64,000 nucleotides of DNA, taken from Marivivens aquimaris (GTDB lineage Bacteria; Pseudomonadota; Alphaproteobacteria; Rhodobacterales; Rhodobacteraceae). Below are positions 18,820 through 30,344 of the stretch, piece after piece. The stretch is from positions 2,597,001 through 2,661,000 of the forward strand of contig NZ_JADBGB010000001.1 in NCBI RefSeq assembly GCF_015220045.1. The letters are read 5' to 3'. Position 1 is the stretch's first letter, and each line of letters begins with the position of its first letter. The notes below the pieces were generated by a model. The model saw only the letters and a program-made list of their open reading frames with translations, made no database searches and had not been told where the DNA came from. Position numbers and translations under genes: made by a program.

Positions 18820-20043
18820 GTGAAACTGACCACCAAACTGCTGGCCGCGACCGCAATTGTCAGCGCGACCGGCGCATCGGCCACTGATCTTGAAGTCACC
18901 CATTGGTGGACTTCGGGCGGCGAAGCTGCCGCTGTGGCTGAACTCGCGAAGGCATTCGACGCATCGGGCGATCACTGGATCGACGGCGCAATCGCAGGTT
19001 CCGGCGGCACCGCGCGTCCGATCATGATCAGCCGAATCACCGGCGGTGATCCGATGGGTGCAACTCAGTTCAACCACGGCCAACAGGCTCTCGAACTCGT
19101 CGAAGCCGGCCTGATGCTCGACCTCACTGACGTAGCCGAAGAAAACAACTGGGAGGAGGTCATCTTCCCGAAGTCGCTGCTCGACGCATGTACTGTTGAT
19201 GGCCGCGTTTACTGCGCTCCGGTGAACATCCACTCGCCGGAATGGCTCTGGATTTCGAACAAGGTTTACGAAGACCTCGGCCTGCCGGTTCCGCAGAACT
19301 GGAACGAGTTCGTCGAAAGCGCACCGGCGGTTCGCGAAGCTGGCAAAGTGCCGCTCGCGCTCGGCAACCAGCCGTGGCAGGCAAGCACCGCATTCGGCGC
19401 CATTCAGGTTGCAGTTGCCGGCCTTGAGAACTGGCAAGCCGTTAACATGGAACAGGACCTCGACGTTGCTGCCGGTGACGCCTACGCCGCTGTCTTCGAA
19501 GCCGCTGCCGCTGCTCGCGAGCTCGCTGTCGGTTCGAACGTTCAGGACTGGAACCAGGCTACCAACCTCGTGATCACCGATCAGGCCGCTGGCCAGATCA
19601 TGGGTGACTGGGCACAGGGTGAATTCGCTGTCGCAGGCGAAGTCGCTGGTGAAGACTACACCTGTCTGCCGGGTCTGGGCCTCAACGCCTACCTGTCGAC
19701 CGGTGGTGACGCCTTCTACTTCCCGAAGCTGGATGATCCGGAAAAGGAAGCCGCGCAGAAGCGCCTCGCAGCTCTGCTCGTTTCGCCGGAAGTTCAGGTT
19801 GCCTTCAACCTGAAGAAAGGCTCGCTGCCGATCCGTGGCGACGTAGACCTCTCGGAAGCCAACGACTGTATGCAGAAGGGCCTCGAGCTCCTCGCTTCGG
19901 GCAACGTGATGCCGTCGGGCGACATGCTGTGGACTCCTGACACTCAAAAGCAGGTCGAAGACCTGATGGTCGAGTTCTGGATGAGCGACATGCCTGCTGC
20001 CGAAGCGCACGAGCGTTGGGTCGACATCCTGAGCATGGACTAA
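18820..20043 (+). CDS. CUT1 sugar ABC transporter, substrate-binding protein
   Basis: 407-residue periplasmic binding protein with signal peptide (KLLAATAIVSATGASA). The mature protein begins with the family-like DLEVTHWWTSGGEAAAVAELAKAF. Overall it resembles glucose/mannose binders of the GtsA type (WLWISNKVYEDLGLPVPQNW; DAFYFPKLDD). The start is a GTG with a strong GGGAGGAG site. Repression by the divergent LacI regulator is suggested by the operator. The presence of a beta-mannosidase-like gene downstream suggests a mannose- or glucose-containing glycoside as ligand; this is inference. Confidence 0.9.
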   Translation: MKLTTKLLAATAIVSATGASATDLEVTHWWTSGGEAAAVAELAKAFDASGDHWIDGAIAGSGGTARPIMISRITGGDPMGATQFNHGQQALELVEAGLMLDLTDVAEENNWEEVIFPKSLLDACTVDGRVYCAPVNIHSPEWLWISNKVYEDLGLPVPQNWNEFVESAPAVREAGKVPLALGNQPWQASTAFGAIQVAVAGLENWQAVNMEQDLDVAAGDAYAAVFEAAAAARELAVGSNVQDWNQATNLVITDQAAGQIMGDWAQGEFAVAGEVAGEDYTCLPGLGLNAYLSTGGDAFYFPKLDDPEKEAAQKRLAALLVSPEVQVAFNLKKGSLPIRGDVDLSEANDCMQKGLELLASGNVMPSGDMLWTPDTQKQVEDLMVEFWMSDMPAAEAHERWVDILSMD

Positions 20044-20129
20044 TCGTCCGGCTCTAAGTGCGGGCCGCCCTGACTCCCAAGGGGCGGCCCGATTTGTCTT
20101 TAGCGTTCCGAAACGGCGAGGGGATCGGG

Positions 20130-21023
20130 ATGGCATCAAAACCGCTTAGCGCACGGCTTACGCGCAACTTAAACGCCAAGATCGCGGCACTACCGATGAT
20201 TATCACCACACTTGTGGTCTTTCTCGGCGGGACGATCTGGTCCGTAGTTTACTCATTCACAGGCTCGAAACTTCTGCCCAAGCTTCAGTGGGTTGGCCTC
20301 AAACAATATGACCGTCTGTGGAGCAACAGCCGCTGGGAAATCTCGATCGAGAACCTTTTCTGGTACGGCATCTTTGCTCTGGTCCTGACGATCGCAATAG
20401 GCTTCCTGCTGGCAGTCCTTCTGGATCAGAAGATCCGTTTCGAAGACACGTTCCGCACAATTCTGCTTTATCCGTTTGCACTTAGCTTCATCGTGACCGG
20501 CCTTGTGTGGCAGTGGCTGCTGAACCCCGACATGGGTATCCAGCACATCGTCCGCAGCATGGGCTGGGAAAGCTTCACCTTCGATCCGTTATACAATCCG
20601 GACTTGGTGCTCATAGGTCTACTGATGGCGGGGCTTTGGCAGGGCACGGGCTTTGTCATGTGCATCATGCTCGCAGGTCTGCGCGGTATCGACGAAGATA
20701 TCTGGAAAGCAGCCCGCGTGGACGGCATCCCTGCGTGGAAAACCTACCTCCGCGTCGTCATTCCGATGATGCGTCCGGTGTTCATCACCACGCTGGTGAT
20801 CGTCGCTGCCGGCATCATCAAACTCTATGACCTCGTCGTCGCTATGACGTCCGGCGGTCCCGGCAACTCCAGCCAGGTTCCCGCGATGTACGTCTACGAC
20901 TACCTATTCCAGGCCCAGAACCTCGGCCAAGGTCTTGCCGCATCGACTATGATGCTGCTGAGCGTGCTGATCGTTTTGATCCCTTGGGCTTACCTCGAAT
21001 TCGGAGGCAAAAAGCATGCTTGA
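20130..21023 (+). CDS. Sugar ABC transporter permease 1
   Basis: 297-residue inner-membrane permease with about six membrane helices and the EAA loop seen in DEDIWKAARVDGIPAWKTYLRVVIPMM. The ATG at 20130 follows GCGAGGGG and removes 24 non-family residues from the longest frame. It overlaps the second permease gene by 8 bases. Confidence 0.92.
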   Translation: MASKPLSARLTRNLNAKIAALPMIITTLVVFLGGTIWSVVYSFTGSKLLPKLQWVGLKQYDRLWSNSRWEISIENLFWYGIFALVLTIAIGFLLAVLLDQKIRFEDTFRTILLYPFALSFIVTGLVWQWLLNPDMGIQHIVRSMGWESFTFDPLYNPDLVLIGLLMAGLWQGTGFVMCIMLAGLRGIDEDIWKAARVDGIPAWKTYLRVVIPMMRPVFITTLVIVAAGIIKLYDLVVAMTSGGPGNSSQVPAMYVYDYLFQAQNLGQGLAASTMMLLSVLIVLIPWAYLEFGGKKHA

Positions 21024-21939
21024 GGCCTCGAAAATGGTCGATCGCACTGTCGACGCAATGTCCGGTCCGCGTGGCAAAAAGCCGAAAAAGACGCTCTCCG
21101 GCCGCAATATCATGATCTACGGCATTCTGCTGATGGTCAGCCTTTACTACATCCTGCCACTTTGGGTGATGGTCATGACCTCGCTCAAAGGGATGCCGGA
21201 AATCCGCATGGGCAACATCTTTGCCCCGCCGGTCGAGATTACCTTCGAGCCGTGGGTCAAAGCTTGGTCGAGCGCCTGTACCGGTCTCAACTGTGACGGC
21301 CTGAGCCGCGGGTTCTGGAATTCGGTGCAGATCCTCATCCCGTCGGTTTTCCTGTCCATCGCGATTGCGTCGGTGAACGGCTACGCGCTGGTGAACTGGA
21401 AGTTCAAAGGGTCGGAGCTGTTCTTCACCATCCTGATCTTCGGCAGCTTCATTCCCTACCAGATCATGCTCTACCCGATCGTGATCATGCTGCGGGAACT
21501 GGGACTTTACGGCAAACTCGGCGGTCTGGTGCTCGTGCACTCGGTCTTCGGTATGCCGATCCTGACGCTGCTCTTCCGCAACTACTTCACTTCCGTCCCC
21601 GAAGAACTGTTCAAGGCCGCCCGAGTGGATGGCGCAGGCTTCTGGGGTATCTATTTCCGGATCATGCTGCCGATGTCGCTGCCCATCTTCGTGGTTGCCG
21701 TCATCCTGCAGGTTACGGGTATCTGGAACGACTTCCTCTTCGGTGTCGTCTTCACCAAACCCTCGATCTATCCGATGACCGTTCAGCTCAATAACATCGT
21801 GAACTCGGTGCAGGGCGTGAAGGAATACAATGTCAATATGGCCGCGACCATGCTGACGGGCCTCGTTCCTCTGGTCATCTACTTCATCTCCGGAAAACTC
21901 TTTGTCCGCGGTATTGCCGCCGGCGCCGTGAAAGGCTGA
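21016..21939 (+). CDS. Sugar ABC transporter permease 2
   Basis: 307-residue permease with a 35-residue basic cytoplasmic N-terminus, about six membrane helices, and the EAA loop PEELFKAARVDGAGFWGIYF. It is the second half of the heterodimeric channel of a CUT1 importer and sits 7 bases before the ATPase gene. Confidence 0.93.
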   Translation: MLEASKMVDRTVDAMSGPRGKKPKKTLSGRNIMIYGILLMVSLYYILPLWVMVMTSLKGMPEIRMGNIFAPPVEITFEPWVKAWSSACTGLNCDGLSRGFWNSVQILIPSVFLSIAIASVNGYALVNWKFKGSELFFTILIFGSFIPYQIMLYPIVIMLRELGLYGKLGGLVLVHSVFGMPILTLLFRNYFTSVPEELFKAARVDGAGFWGIYFRIMLPMSLPIFVVAVILQVTGIWNDFLFGVVFTKPSIYPMTVQLNNIVNSVQGVKEYNVNMAATMLTGLVPLVIYFISGKLFVRGIAAGAVKG

Positions 21940-21946
21940 CGACGCT

Positions 21947-23022
<1,076 letters not shown>

Positions 23023-23026
<4 letters not shown>

Positions 23027-25386
23027 TTCAACTATCGGGTCTTTGGACCCTTACCGATGCATCGGGCGAGTTTACTTGCCCGATCACCCTACCCGGCGAT
23101 GGCGTTTCTGCCCTTTACGATGCCGGACTGATCCCCGACCCATATTGGGGTCGCAACGAATACGACCTGCGTTGGATCGCAGACCGTGACTGGACCGCCA
23201 AGCGCACGGTTGACCTGACCGATGCTGACGTTGATCTGGTGATCAGCGACCTTGATACCGTCGCAACGATCCGCTGGAACGGACAGGAGGTGCATACCTC
23301 CAAAAACATGTTCCGCGACTATCGCGTCTCGCTCGCCGATGTGGCCCGCGTGGGTGAAAACGAAGTCGAAATCGTCTTCCATTCGAGCACCAAAGCCGGT
23401 GCCGAAGAGCAGGCCCGCCAGCCGTTCTTTGTGCCGTGGCACGAACAGAATTCGCCCATCGCGAATGGCAACATGCTCCGCAAGGTGCAGTGCGATTTCG
23501 GGTGGGACTGGAACATCGCGCTGGCACCCTTCGGCCAGTACGGCACGCTCGCCGTTCAATCCCGCAAGGCCGCACGGATCGAAGACCTCTATATCACGCA
23601 GAGCCACGAAAACGGCACCGTATCAGTGTCTATTTCGGCCAAAACCGTCAATTATGAGGGTCCGTTCACTGTCACTCTCGACGGTCAAACGGTGGAGGCC
23701 GACGGCTCCGCGACGATCACCATCGACCAGCCGAAACTCTGGTGGCCTGCGGGGCTGGGCGAGCAGCCGCTCTACGATCTGACCGTGCAGGCAGGCAACG
23801 CGACAGAGACCCGCCGCATCGGTCTTCGCAAGATGGAGCTAATCACCGACAAGGACGACACGGGCTCCATGTTCAAGTTCCGCGTCAATGATGTCGACGT
23901 CTTCGCCAAGGGTGCCAACTGGATTCCCGCAGACGCACTTGCCGGTCGCATCACCTACGAGGCGACCCGTGATCTGCTGCAATCGGCTCTCGACGCGAAT
24001 ATGAACATGATCCGCGTATGGGGCGGCGGCCGCTATGAGCCGACCTCGTTCTACGATACCTGCGACGAGATGGGGCTGATGGTCTGGCAGGACTTCATGT
24101 TCGCCTGCAACCTCTACCCTTCGACCGAGGATTACCTGTCCGAAGTGAAAGCCGAGGTGCACGACAACGTCTCGCGGATGCACCACCATGCCTGTATCGC
24201 CGTCTGGTGCGGTGACAACGAACTGGTGGGAGCTTTCGACTGGTTCGAGGTCAGCCGCAATAACCGCGACACCTACCTTGTCAGCTATGACCGCCTGAAC
24301 CGCACGATCGAACAGGAGCTCAAAGCAACCGATCCCAACGCGATCTGGTGGCCGTCCTCGCCTTGTGCCGGCCCGATGAACTACGGCGATGCGTGGCACG
24401 ACGACAGCAAGGGCGACATGCACTTCTGGTCGGTCTGGCACGAAGGCCGCGATTTCGACCATTACCGCGACGTTTCTCCGCGCTTCTGTTCGGAATTCGG
24501 CTTCCAGTCCTATCCGTCAATGAACATCATCAAGACCTTCGCCGATCCGAAGGATTGGAACATCGCGGCGCCCGTTTTCGAAAGCCACCAGAAAAACAAG
24601 GGCGGCAATGCGCGCATCGCCGAAACCATGTTCCGCTATTTCCGCTGGCCCGAGAAGTTCGAGGACTTTGTCTGGCTCTCGCAAATCCAGCAGGCCATGG
24701 CGATCAAGACAGCCGTCACCCACTGGCGCGGCCTGAAACCGCACTGCATGGGCACGCTGATCTGGCAGCTTAACGATACATGGCCGGTGTGTTCGTGGTC
24801 CTCGCTCGACTACGGCGGCGGCTGGAAGATGCTGCACTACATGATCCAGCGCTTCTACGCGCCGGTGACTGTTGTCTGCGCACCGACCGAGAACGGCTAC
24901 CAGCTCAAGGGCGTCAACGATCACCTTGATCCGGTCGAATTGACCGTCAGTGCCCGTACGCTCGACATGCAGGGCGAAAGCCGCGCTCTCGGCAAGACCA
25001 AGATGACCATCGGCGCACAGTCCGAGGTCATGCTCGATATCCCCGCCGATCAGGTCAAAGAGGGCGAGATCATCGTCTTCCTCTGGCACACCGAGGACGG
25101 CGAGGCGGGCGGCGATCACTTCGCGCCTTGGCCCTACAAAACCTACCACCTGCCCGACAGCGGGCTGGAAATGAAGCAGGACGGAAACAAGCTCACGATC
25201 ACGGCAAAGCAGCTTTCGCTCTTCGCCAGCGTCGAAGCCGACGTGCCCGGGCGTTTCTCGAATAACGCCTTCGCCGTGTTCCCCGGTCTGCCCGTCACCG
25301 TCACCTTCACACCGCAGGACGAGAACGCGACACCCACGTTCTCTCTGCGTGACCTCTACAGCGCCACAGTAGCCCGTAACGGCTGA
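23023..25386 (+). CDS. GH2 beta-mannosidase-like glycoside hydrolase
   Basis: 787-residue protein of glycoside hydrolase family 2. An N-terminal galactose-binding-like domain and an Ig-like domain precede the TIM barrel. The acid/base is Glu400 in the AVWCGDNE motif, close to the WCGNNE pattern of beta-mannosidases. The nucleophile is Glu491 in RFCSEFGFQSYPS. No signal peptide is present, so it should act in the cytoplasm on an imported oligosaccharide or glycoside. It begins with a GTG inside the ATPase stop. Beta-mannosidase is the best guess; other GH2 specificities cannot be excluded. Confidence 0.88.
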
Positions 25387-25398
25387 AAGGATTTCACA

Positions 25399-26139
25399 AT
25401 GCCCGGCATTTCCTACCAGATGTACTGCTCCCGCGATCACGGGATCGAAGAAACCCTCGAGATGCTGGCCGAAGCCGGCTATGACGCCGTCGAAGGCTAC
25501 GGCCCGATGTACGAAGACCTCGACGCGACCAAAGCCATGCTGGACGCCAATGGCCTGTCCATGCCCACCGGCCACTTCGCCATCGAAGTCGCAGAGGACA
25601 CCGCAAAGACGCTCGAAATCTGCGAAAAACTCGGCATCAAGACCGTCATCGTGCCGTTCATCATGCCCGATGACCGTCCGACCGACAGCGCAGGCTGGGC
25701 CGCGTTTGGTGAGCGCCTCGCCGCTGCGGGCAAGCCCATCGTCGACGCTGGTCTGAAGTTCGGCTGGCACAACCACGACTTCGAATTCGACGCACAGTCG
25801 GACGGCAAGCTGCCGCTCGATCTGATCATGGATGGGGGCGATGTCGTCGGCCTCGAACTGGACCTCGGCTGGACCATCCGTGCGGGCAAAGATCCTGTCG
25901 AGTGGATCAACAAATACGCCGACCGCCTCGTCGCCGTTCACATCAAGGACCGCGCGCCTGAAGGCGAAAACACCCAATACGACGGCTGGGCCGATGTGGG
26001 TGACGGTACCGTCGATTGGGCACCGATCCACGCGGCGCTGCAATCTGCTGGCGTTGATCGCTATGTCATCGAAAACGACCACCCCGCCGACCACGCAGTC
26101 TTTGCCAAGCGGTCGCTGGACGCAGTCAAGAAATTCTAA
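25399..26139 (+). CDS. Sugar phosphate isomerase/epimerase (TIM barrel), short form
   Basis: 246-residue TIM-barrel protein, shorter than the isomerase on the minus-strand arm. Metal-binding segments include GWHNHDFEF, GLELDLGWTIRAG, VHIKDRAPEG and a final ENDHPAD. It starts 12 bases after the glycoside hydrolase and is followed by an oxidoreductase 11 bases later. The hydrolase/isomerase/oxidoreductase order suggests sequential processing of one sugar. Confidence 0.87.
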   Translation: MPGISYQMYCSRDHGIEETLEMLAEAGYDAVEGYGPMYEDLDATKAMLDANGLSMPTGHFAIEVAEDTAKTLEICEKLGIKTVIVPFIMPDDRPTDSAGWAAFGERLAAAGKPIVDAGLKFGWHNHDFEFDAQSDGKLPLDLIMDGGDVVGLELDLGWTIRAGKDPVEWINKYADRLVAVHIKDRAPEGENTQYDGWADVGDGTVDWAPIHAALQSAGVDRYVIENDHPADHAVFAKRSLDAVKKF

Positions 26140-26150
26140 GGACAATCACC

Positions 26151-27284
26151 ATGGAAAATATGGGTGTTGGCATCATCGGATGCGGCAATATCTCGACCAC
26201 CTACCTCCAGTATGCTCCGCTGTTTAAGGGCATCGAGGTCCGTGCGGTCGCCGACATCAACATGGACACCGCCAAAGCGCAGGCCGAGAAGTTCGGCGTG
26301 CGCGCCGAGACGGTCGAAGACCTGCTGGCTGCCGACGACATCGGCGTCGTGGTCAACCTGACCATTCCGGCGGTCCACTACGAGATCACCAAGCGTATCC
26401 TCGAAGCAGGCAAGCACGCCTATTCGGAAAAGCCGCTGGTTCTCACGCTTGAAGAAGGCGAGTCGCTCCGCGTGCTCGCCAAATCGAAAAACCTGCGCGT
26501 CGGCTCTGCGCCTGACACATTCCTTGGCGGCTCGCACCAAGCGGCCCGCGCAGCCATCGACAGCGGCGAAACCGGCCGCATTATCGGTGGCACCTGTCAC
26601 TTCATGGGTCATGGCATGGAAGGCTGGCACCCGAATCCGGACTTCTTCTTCCAGCCCGGCGCGGGTCCGGTCCTCGACATGGGTCCGTACTACATCACCA
26701 ACCTCGTCCAGCTGCTTGGTCCGGTGAAGGCCGTAAGCGCGATGACCGCGATCACTTTCCCGACCCGCACCATCGGCAACGGCGACCGCAACGGCGAAGT
26801 CATTCCGGTCAGCACGCCGACGAACATCCATGCGCTGATGCAGTTCGAAAACGGCGCGATCGTCACGCTGGGCATGTCTTGGGACGTTTGGGCGAACCGC
26901 CATCCGAACATGGATCTCTATGGCGAGAAAGCATCTCTCTACGTGCCTGATCCGAACTTCTTTGCAGGCGACGTGACACTGGTGGGTGAAGACGGCGAGG
27001 AAATCGCCCTCGATCACAGCAACCACCCCTATTCGAACCCGAACCAAGAGGATCACAACGGCAACCCCATCGCGAACTATCGCTGTGCAGGCCTTGCTGA
27101 CATGGTTGCCGCCATCGGCGAAGGCCGTCAGCACCGCTGTAACCTCGACCTCGCCATCCATGTCGTCGAGGTGATGACCTCGATCCTCAAGGCGGGTGAA
27201 GAGCAGCAGCGTGTCGAGATGACGACAACCTGCGAACGGCCTGATGCCCTGCCGCCCGAAGCGGCCAAGGCACTGATGGTCTAA
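26151..27284 (+). CDS. Gfo/Idh/MocA-family oxidoreductase
   Basis: 377-residue NAD(P)-dependent dehydrogenase. Rossmann motif VGIIGCGNISTTY; family lysine in AYSEKPLVLTLEEG; C-terminal domain with GPVLDMGPYYITNLVQLLGP, where Asp and Tyr positions typical of sugar dehydrogenases are visible. It ends the plus-strand operon just before a bidirectional terminator. Sequence differs clearly from the minus-strand Gfo enzyme, so the two probably act on different intermediates. Confidence 0.89.
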   Translation: MENMGVGIIGCGNISTTYLQYAPLFKGIEVRAVADINMDTAKAQAEKFGVRAETVEDLLAADDIGVVVNLTIPAVHYEITKRILEAGKHAYSEKPLVLTLEEGESLRVLAKSKNLRVGSAPDTFLGGSHQAARAAIDSGETGRIIGGTCHFMGHGMEGWHPNPDFFFQPGAGPVLDMGPYYITNLVQLLGPVKAVSAMTAITFPTRTIGNGDRNGEVIPVSTPTNIHALMQFENGAIVTLGMSWDVWANRHPNMDLYGEKASLYVPDPNFFAGDVTLVGEDGEEIALDHSNHPYSNPNQEDHNGNPIANYRCAGLADMVAAIGEGRQHRCNLDLAIHVVEVMTSILKAGEEQQRVEMTTTCERPDALPPEAAKALMV

Positions 27285-27288
27285 AAGA

Positions 27289-27311
27289 AAAGGGCGGTCA
27301 CTGACCGCCCT
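27289..27311. terminator. Bidirectional terminator
   Basis: GGGCGGTCA/TGACCGCCC inverted repeat at 27292-27310 between convergent genes. Read on the minus strand it is followed by TTTTCTTTT, a strong terminator for the DUF2945 gene; on the plus strand it ends the sugar operon with a weaker tail. Confidence 0.75.
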
Positions 27312-27529
27312 TACGCTTTCTTGACCTCGCTGTGCGATTTGAGCACCGCGTCGCCGTCATTCTGTTTGATGTAGTACGCGGGTTCGTCCTTCGACGCTTT
27401 GCGGGTGATCTCCGAACCGTCGATCTTGCGCGTCACCTTCTTGGTATAGACCTTGTCGATCTTGCCGGTGCCGGTGCCGTTGCCCCACTCCCACTTGACC
27501 TTATCGCCGTCGTTGTAGCCTGCTGACAT
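27311..27529 (-). CDS. DUF2945 (hypervirulence-associated TUDOR domain) small protein
   Basis: 72-residue basic protein that fits the DUF2945 family: GDKVKWEWGNGTGTGKI near the start, VTRKIDGSEITRKASKDEPAYYI in the middle, and KSHSEVKK at the end. The family is a small beta-barrel related to TUDOR/SH3 folds with no settled function. The ATG at 27529 follows AAGGAGGA and is preferred over a longer frame. It is downstream of rlmN with 52 bases between. Confidence 0.88.
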   Translation of the reverse strand: MSAGYNDGDKVKWEWGNGTGTGKIDKVYTKKVTRKIDGSEITRKASKDEPAYYIKQNDGDAVLKSHSEVKKA

Positions 27530-27581
27530 GATGTCCTCCTTGGTTGTGGAGACAACATGCCAAGGCCAAAGGCGGTTCCGA

Positions 27582-28763
27582 TCAGAGACCGGCCTCGGCA
27601 GCGATCTGCGCACGCGACTTGCGTTCGCGCTCGGTCGCGGACTTCAGCTGACCACATGCCGCCATGATGTCCTCGCCGCGCGGGGTCCGGATCGGAGAGG
27701 CGTAACCCGCTTCCATCAGGATGGTCGCAAACGCACGGATACGGTTGTTCGACGAACGCTTGTACGGTGCGCCAGGCCATTCGTTGAACGGGATCAGGTT
27801 CACCTTGGCGGGAATACCGTCGAGCAGCTTCACCAGTCGGTGCGCGTCTTCGAACGTGTCGTTCACGCCCTCCAGCATCACGTATTCAAACGTGATGCGC
27901 TCGCTGTTGGTCGCCTTGGGATATTCGCGCAGTGCGGCCAGCAACTGTTCAATGTTCCACTTCTTGTTCACCGGAACCAGCTTATCGCGCACTTCATCGG
28001 TGGTGGCGTGGAACGAGACAGCCAGCAGACAGCCGATTTCTTCGGCGGTACGGGCGATTTCCGGCACAACGCCCGAAGTCGATAGCGTGATGCGGCGGCG
28101 ACCCAGCGCGATGCCTTCGCCGTCCATGCAGACCTTCATCGCGTCGCGCACGTTCTCGAAGTTATAGAGCGGCTCGCCCATGCCCATCAGCACGATGTTC
28201 GACAGCAGACGCGGACCGTCTTCGCCAGTGCCGGTGCCCGGTTCGGGCCATTCCCCCAGATCGTCGCGTGCCAGCATGACCTGACCGACGATCTCTGCGG
28301 CGGTAAGGTTACGGACCAGCTTCTGCGTGCCGGTGTGGCAGAACGAGCAGGTCAGCGTACAGCCCACCTGCGACGACACGCAGAGCGTACCGCGGCCCTC
28401 TTCGGGGATGTACACGATCTCGACCTCGTGGCCGCCTGCGATGCGGACAAGGTACTTGCGAGTGCCGTCTTCGGACACGAGCTTGGTGACAAGCTCCGGA
28501 CGCTCGATCACGAAGTTATCGGAGAGCAGCTTGCGGTAGTCCTTGGACAGGTTGGTCATTACGTCGAAATCGGTGACGCCCCAGTGGTAAATCCACTGCC
28601 ACACCTGATTGAGGCGCATTTTGGCCTGCTTCTCGGCGGTGCCAGCTTCGATCAGCGCTTCGCGCATCTGGTCGCGGGTCATGCCCACAAGGTTCTTGGC
28701 CCCTTCCGGCGCTTTGCGCGGAATGGTCAGGACGTCTTGGGTAATCGGTGCGGTCGCAGTCAT
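27582..28763 (-). CDS. rlmN: Dual-specificity 23S rRNA/tRNA methyltransferase RlmN
   Basis: Radical-SAM enzyme that methylates C2 of A2503 in 23S rRNA and A37 of certain tRNAs. The 393-residue product has the CxxxCxxC cluster in GCTLTCSFC, the GMGEPL motif, GVNDTFEDA, and the C-terminal catalytic cysteine in DIMAACGQL. The ATG at 28763 follows GGAGG and is favoured over one 14 codons upstream. Confidence 0.96.
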   Translation of the reverse strand: MTATAPITQDVLTIPRKAPEGAKNLVGMTRDQMREALIEAGTAEKQAKMRLNQVWQWIYHWGVTDFDVMTNLSKDYRKLLSDNFVIERPELVTKLVSEDGTRKYLVRIAGGHEVEIVYIPEEGRGTLCVSSQVGCTLTCSFCHTGTQKLVRNLTAAEIVGQVMLARDDLGEWPEPGTGTGEDGPRLLSNIVLMGMGEPLYNFENVRDAMKVCMDGEGIALGRRRITLSTSGVVPEIARTAEEIGCLLAVSFHATTDEVRDKLVPVNKKWNIEQLLAALREYPKATNSERITFEYVMLEGVNDTFEDAHRLVKLLDGIPAKVNLIPFNEWPGAPYKRSSNNRIRAFATILMEAGYASPIRTPRGEDIMAACGQLKSATERERKSRAQIAAEAGL

Positions 28764-28866
28764 GGCAGCCTCCGGAATCGAATGAGATGGGCGCTCATAT
28801 AGCATTCGGGGCCGAATTCAAAAGAATTCCGCCCCTAAATTCCATTATCACGCTTTTTTGGTTGCG

Positions 28867-29397
28867 TCAGCCGCCGCAGCGACGTGCAGCCTCTTCAACG
28901 GATGCGGTGAAGCCGAGCAACGAGAACGTGTCGGTCGTCACAGTGCCGCGGCCCGAACGGCCAACGACAGTCGCGCTAGCACCCGCTTTCAATGCGTTCA
29001 CGATCTGCGCGTCGGCTTCGGCGTTGGTCGGCCAAGCGAATTCGCCATCGACAAACAGTTCGAACTTGGTGCCGCCGACGTCCAGTTCGACGGTCGAGTC
29101 AGTTGCGAACGGATATCCGCCGTTGAAAGCGACCTGCCCCTGCACGTTGGCTTCGGGACGGTAGAAGACGTAAAGAAGGATGTCGCCACGGCGGGCTTCG
29201 ACCACTTCGCCGTTACGGCTGTTTACGGTTTCTTTCGGAGCGGAGACGGCCCAGCAATCATGCGGGGTCGCAACTTCGAAAACGCTCCAGTCGGTGTTTG
29301 CTGCTACACGTTGCGGCTCGCTGCTCTGAGCAAAAGCCGAAGTACCGGCCCCAAGGGCCAGAGCAACGCAAGCGGCGCGCATCATTCCTGAAATCAT
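28867..29397 (-). CDS. Invasion-associated locus B (IalB) family protein
   Basis: 176-residue exported protein with a signal peptide ending AFA. The mature part has the IalB-family pattern: TDWSVFEVATPHDCWAVSAP, DILLYVFYRP and FSLLGFTASVEEAARRC, with two cysteines that could form a disulfide. IalB was named from Bartonella erythrocyte invasion, but homologues are widespread in free-living Rhodobacteraceae, so a general envelope role is more likely here. GGAGG lies seven bases before the start. Confidence 0.82.
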   Translation of the reverse strand: MISGMMRAACVALALGAGTSAFAQSSEPQRVAANTDWSVFEVATPHDCWAVSAPKETVNSRNGEVVEARRGDILLYVFYRPEANVQGQVAFNGGYPFATDSTVELDVGGTKFELFVDGEFAWPTNAEADAQIVNALKAGASATVVGRSGRGTVTTDTFSLLGFTASVEEAARRCGG

Positions 29398-29576
29398 CTT
29401 ACAGCCTCCAAGCTGTCATTGCCTCTGCCCCAGCGTTCCTGCGCGTTCTCCGGCGCAATAGGATCAGCGGAGCGGTGTTCACCCGATATCTCAGACCTAG
29501 CAAGAAAGATGCCGGATTGGAAAGCCCGTGCCTACCATGATTATAGGTAGTTTTCGGCTATCCTCACGGGATCGTG

Positions 29577-30344
29577 TCAGATTCCCATCGCATCCGCGAT
29601 CAGTTTGAGAGCCATACCCGTCGACGCGATGACCAGCACCGGCTTGATTACGCGGCTGCCGATCGACATGGCGAGGCGCGATCCGACGTAGGCTCCCGCC
29701 ATCTGTGCGGCACCCATGCAAAGGCCCGTGATCCACAGCGGCTGGGCGGTCGTTGCGAAAACCAGCACCGCCCCGACGTTCGACGCGAAGTTCAGTAGCT
29801 TGGTATGCGCGGTCGCCTTCAGAATGCCGTAGCCACCCAGCGCCACAAACCCGAGCATGAAAAACGCACCCGTTCCCGGCCCCAGCAGGCCATCGTAGAA
29901 GCCGACGAACGGAACAAGCGTAAACATGAATACGGCCGGTGAAATCCGCTGCTCGCGGTCGATGTCATCAAGGCCGGGTCGGAACGCGAAAAACGCTGCC
30001 ACCGCGATGAGCAGGACAGGCAGACCTAGGCGGATCACATCGACGGGTAAGCTGCTCGCAAGCCAAGCGCCAACGCCCGCAGCAACGCCGGACACCAGCG
30101 CGGCGGGCAGCTGGCGACGCAGGTTCACGTGGCCGGCGCGGGCATAGTTGAATGCGGCCATCCCTGCGCCGAACAGACCTTGGACTTTGTTCGTCGCCAG
30201 TGCGGCAACAGGATTGATCCCTGCGATCATCAGCGCGGGAACGGTAATCAGACCGCCGCCTCCAGCAATGGAGTCGACGAAGCCGGCAGCGAACGCGGCC
30301 AGCATGAGCAACGCCAATACGTCGCCGGCAATTTCAATAGGCAT
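29577..30344 (-). CDS. TSUP-family (TauE/SafE) membrane exporter
   Basis: 255-residue inner-membrane protein with about eight hydrophobic helices. Family signatures are AGFVDSIAGGGGLITVPAL near the start and GFYDGLLGPGTGAFF in the second half. TSUP proteins move sulfite, sulfoacetate or other organosulfur anions. The start at 30344 overlaps the serB stop by one base (TAATG), which suggests co-translation with serB. Substrate unknown. Confidence 0.9.
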   Translation of the reverse strand: MPIEIAGDVLALLMLAAFAAGFVDSIAGGGGLITVPALMIAGINPVAALATNKVQGLFGAGMAAFNYARAGHVNLRRQLPAALVSGVAAGVGAWLASSLPVDVIRLGLPVLLIAVAAFFAFRPGLDDIDREQRISPAVFMFTLVPFVGFYDGLLGPGTGAFFMLGFVALGGYGILKATAHTKLLNFASNVGAVLVFATTAQPLWITGLCMGAAQMAGAYVGSRLAMSIGSRVIKPVLVIASTGMALKLIADAMGI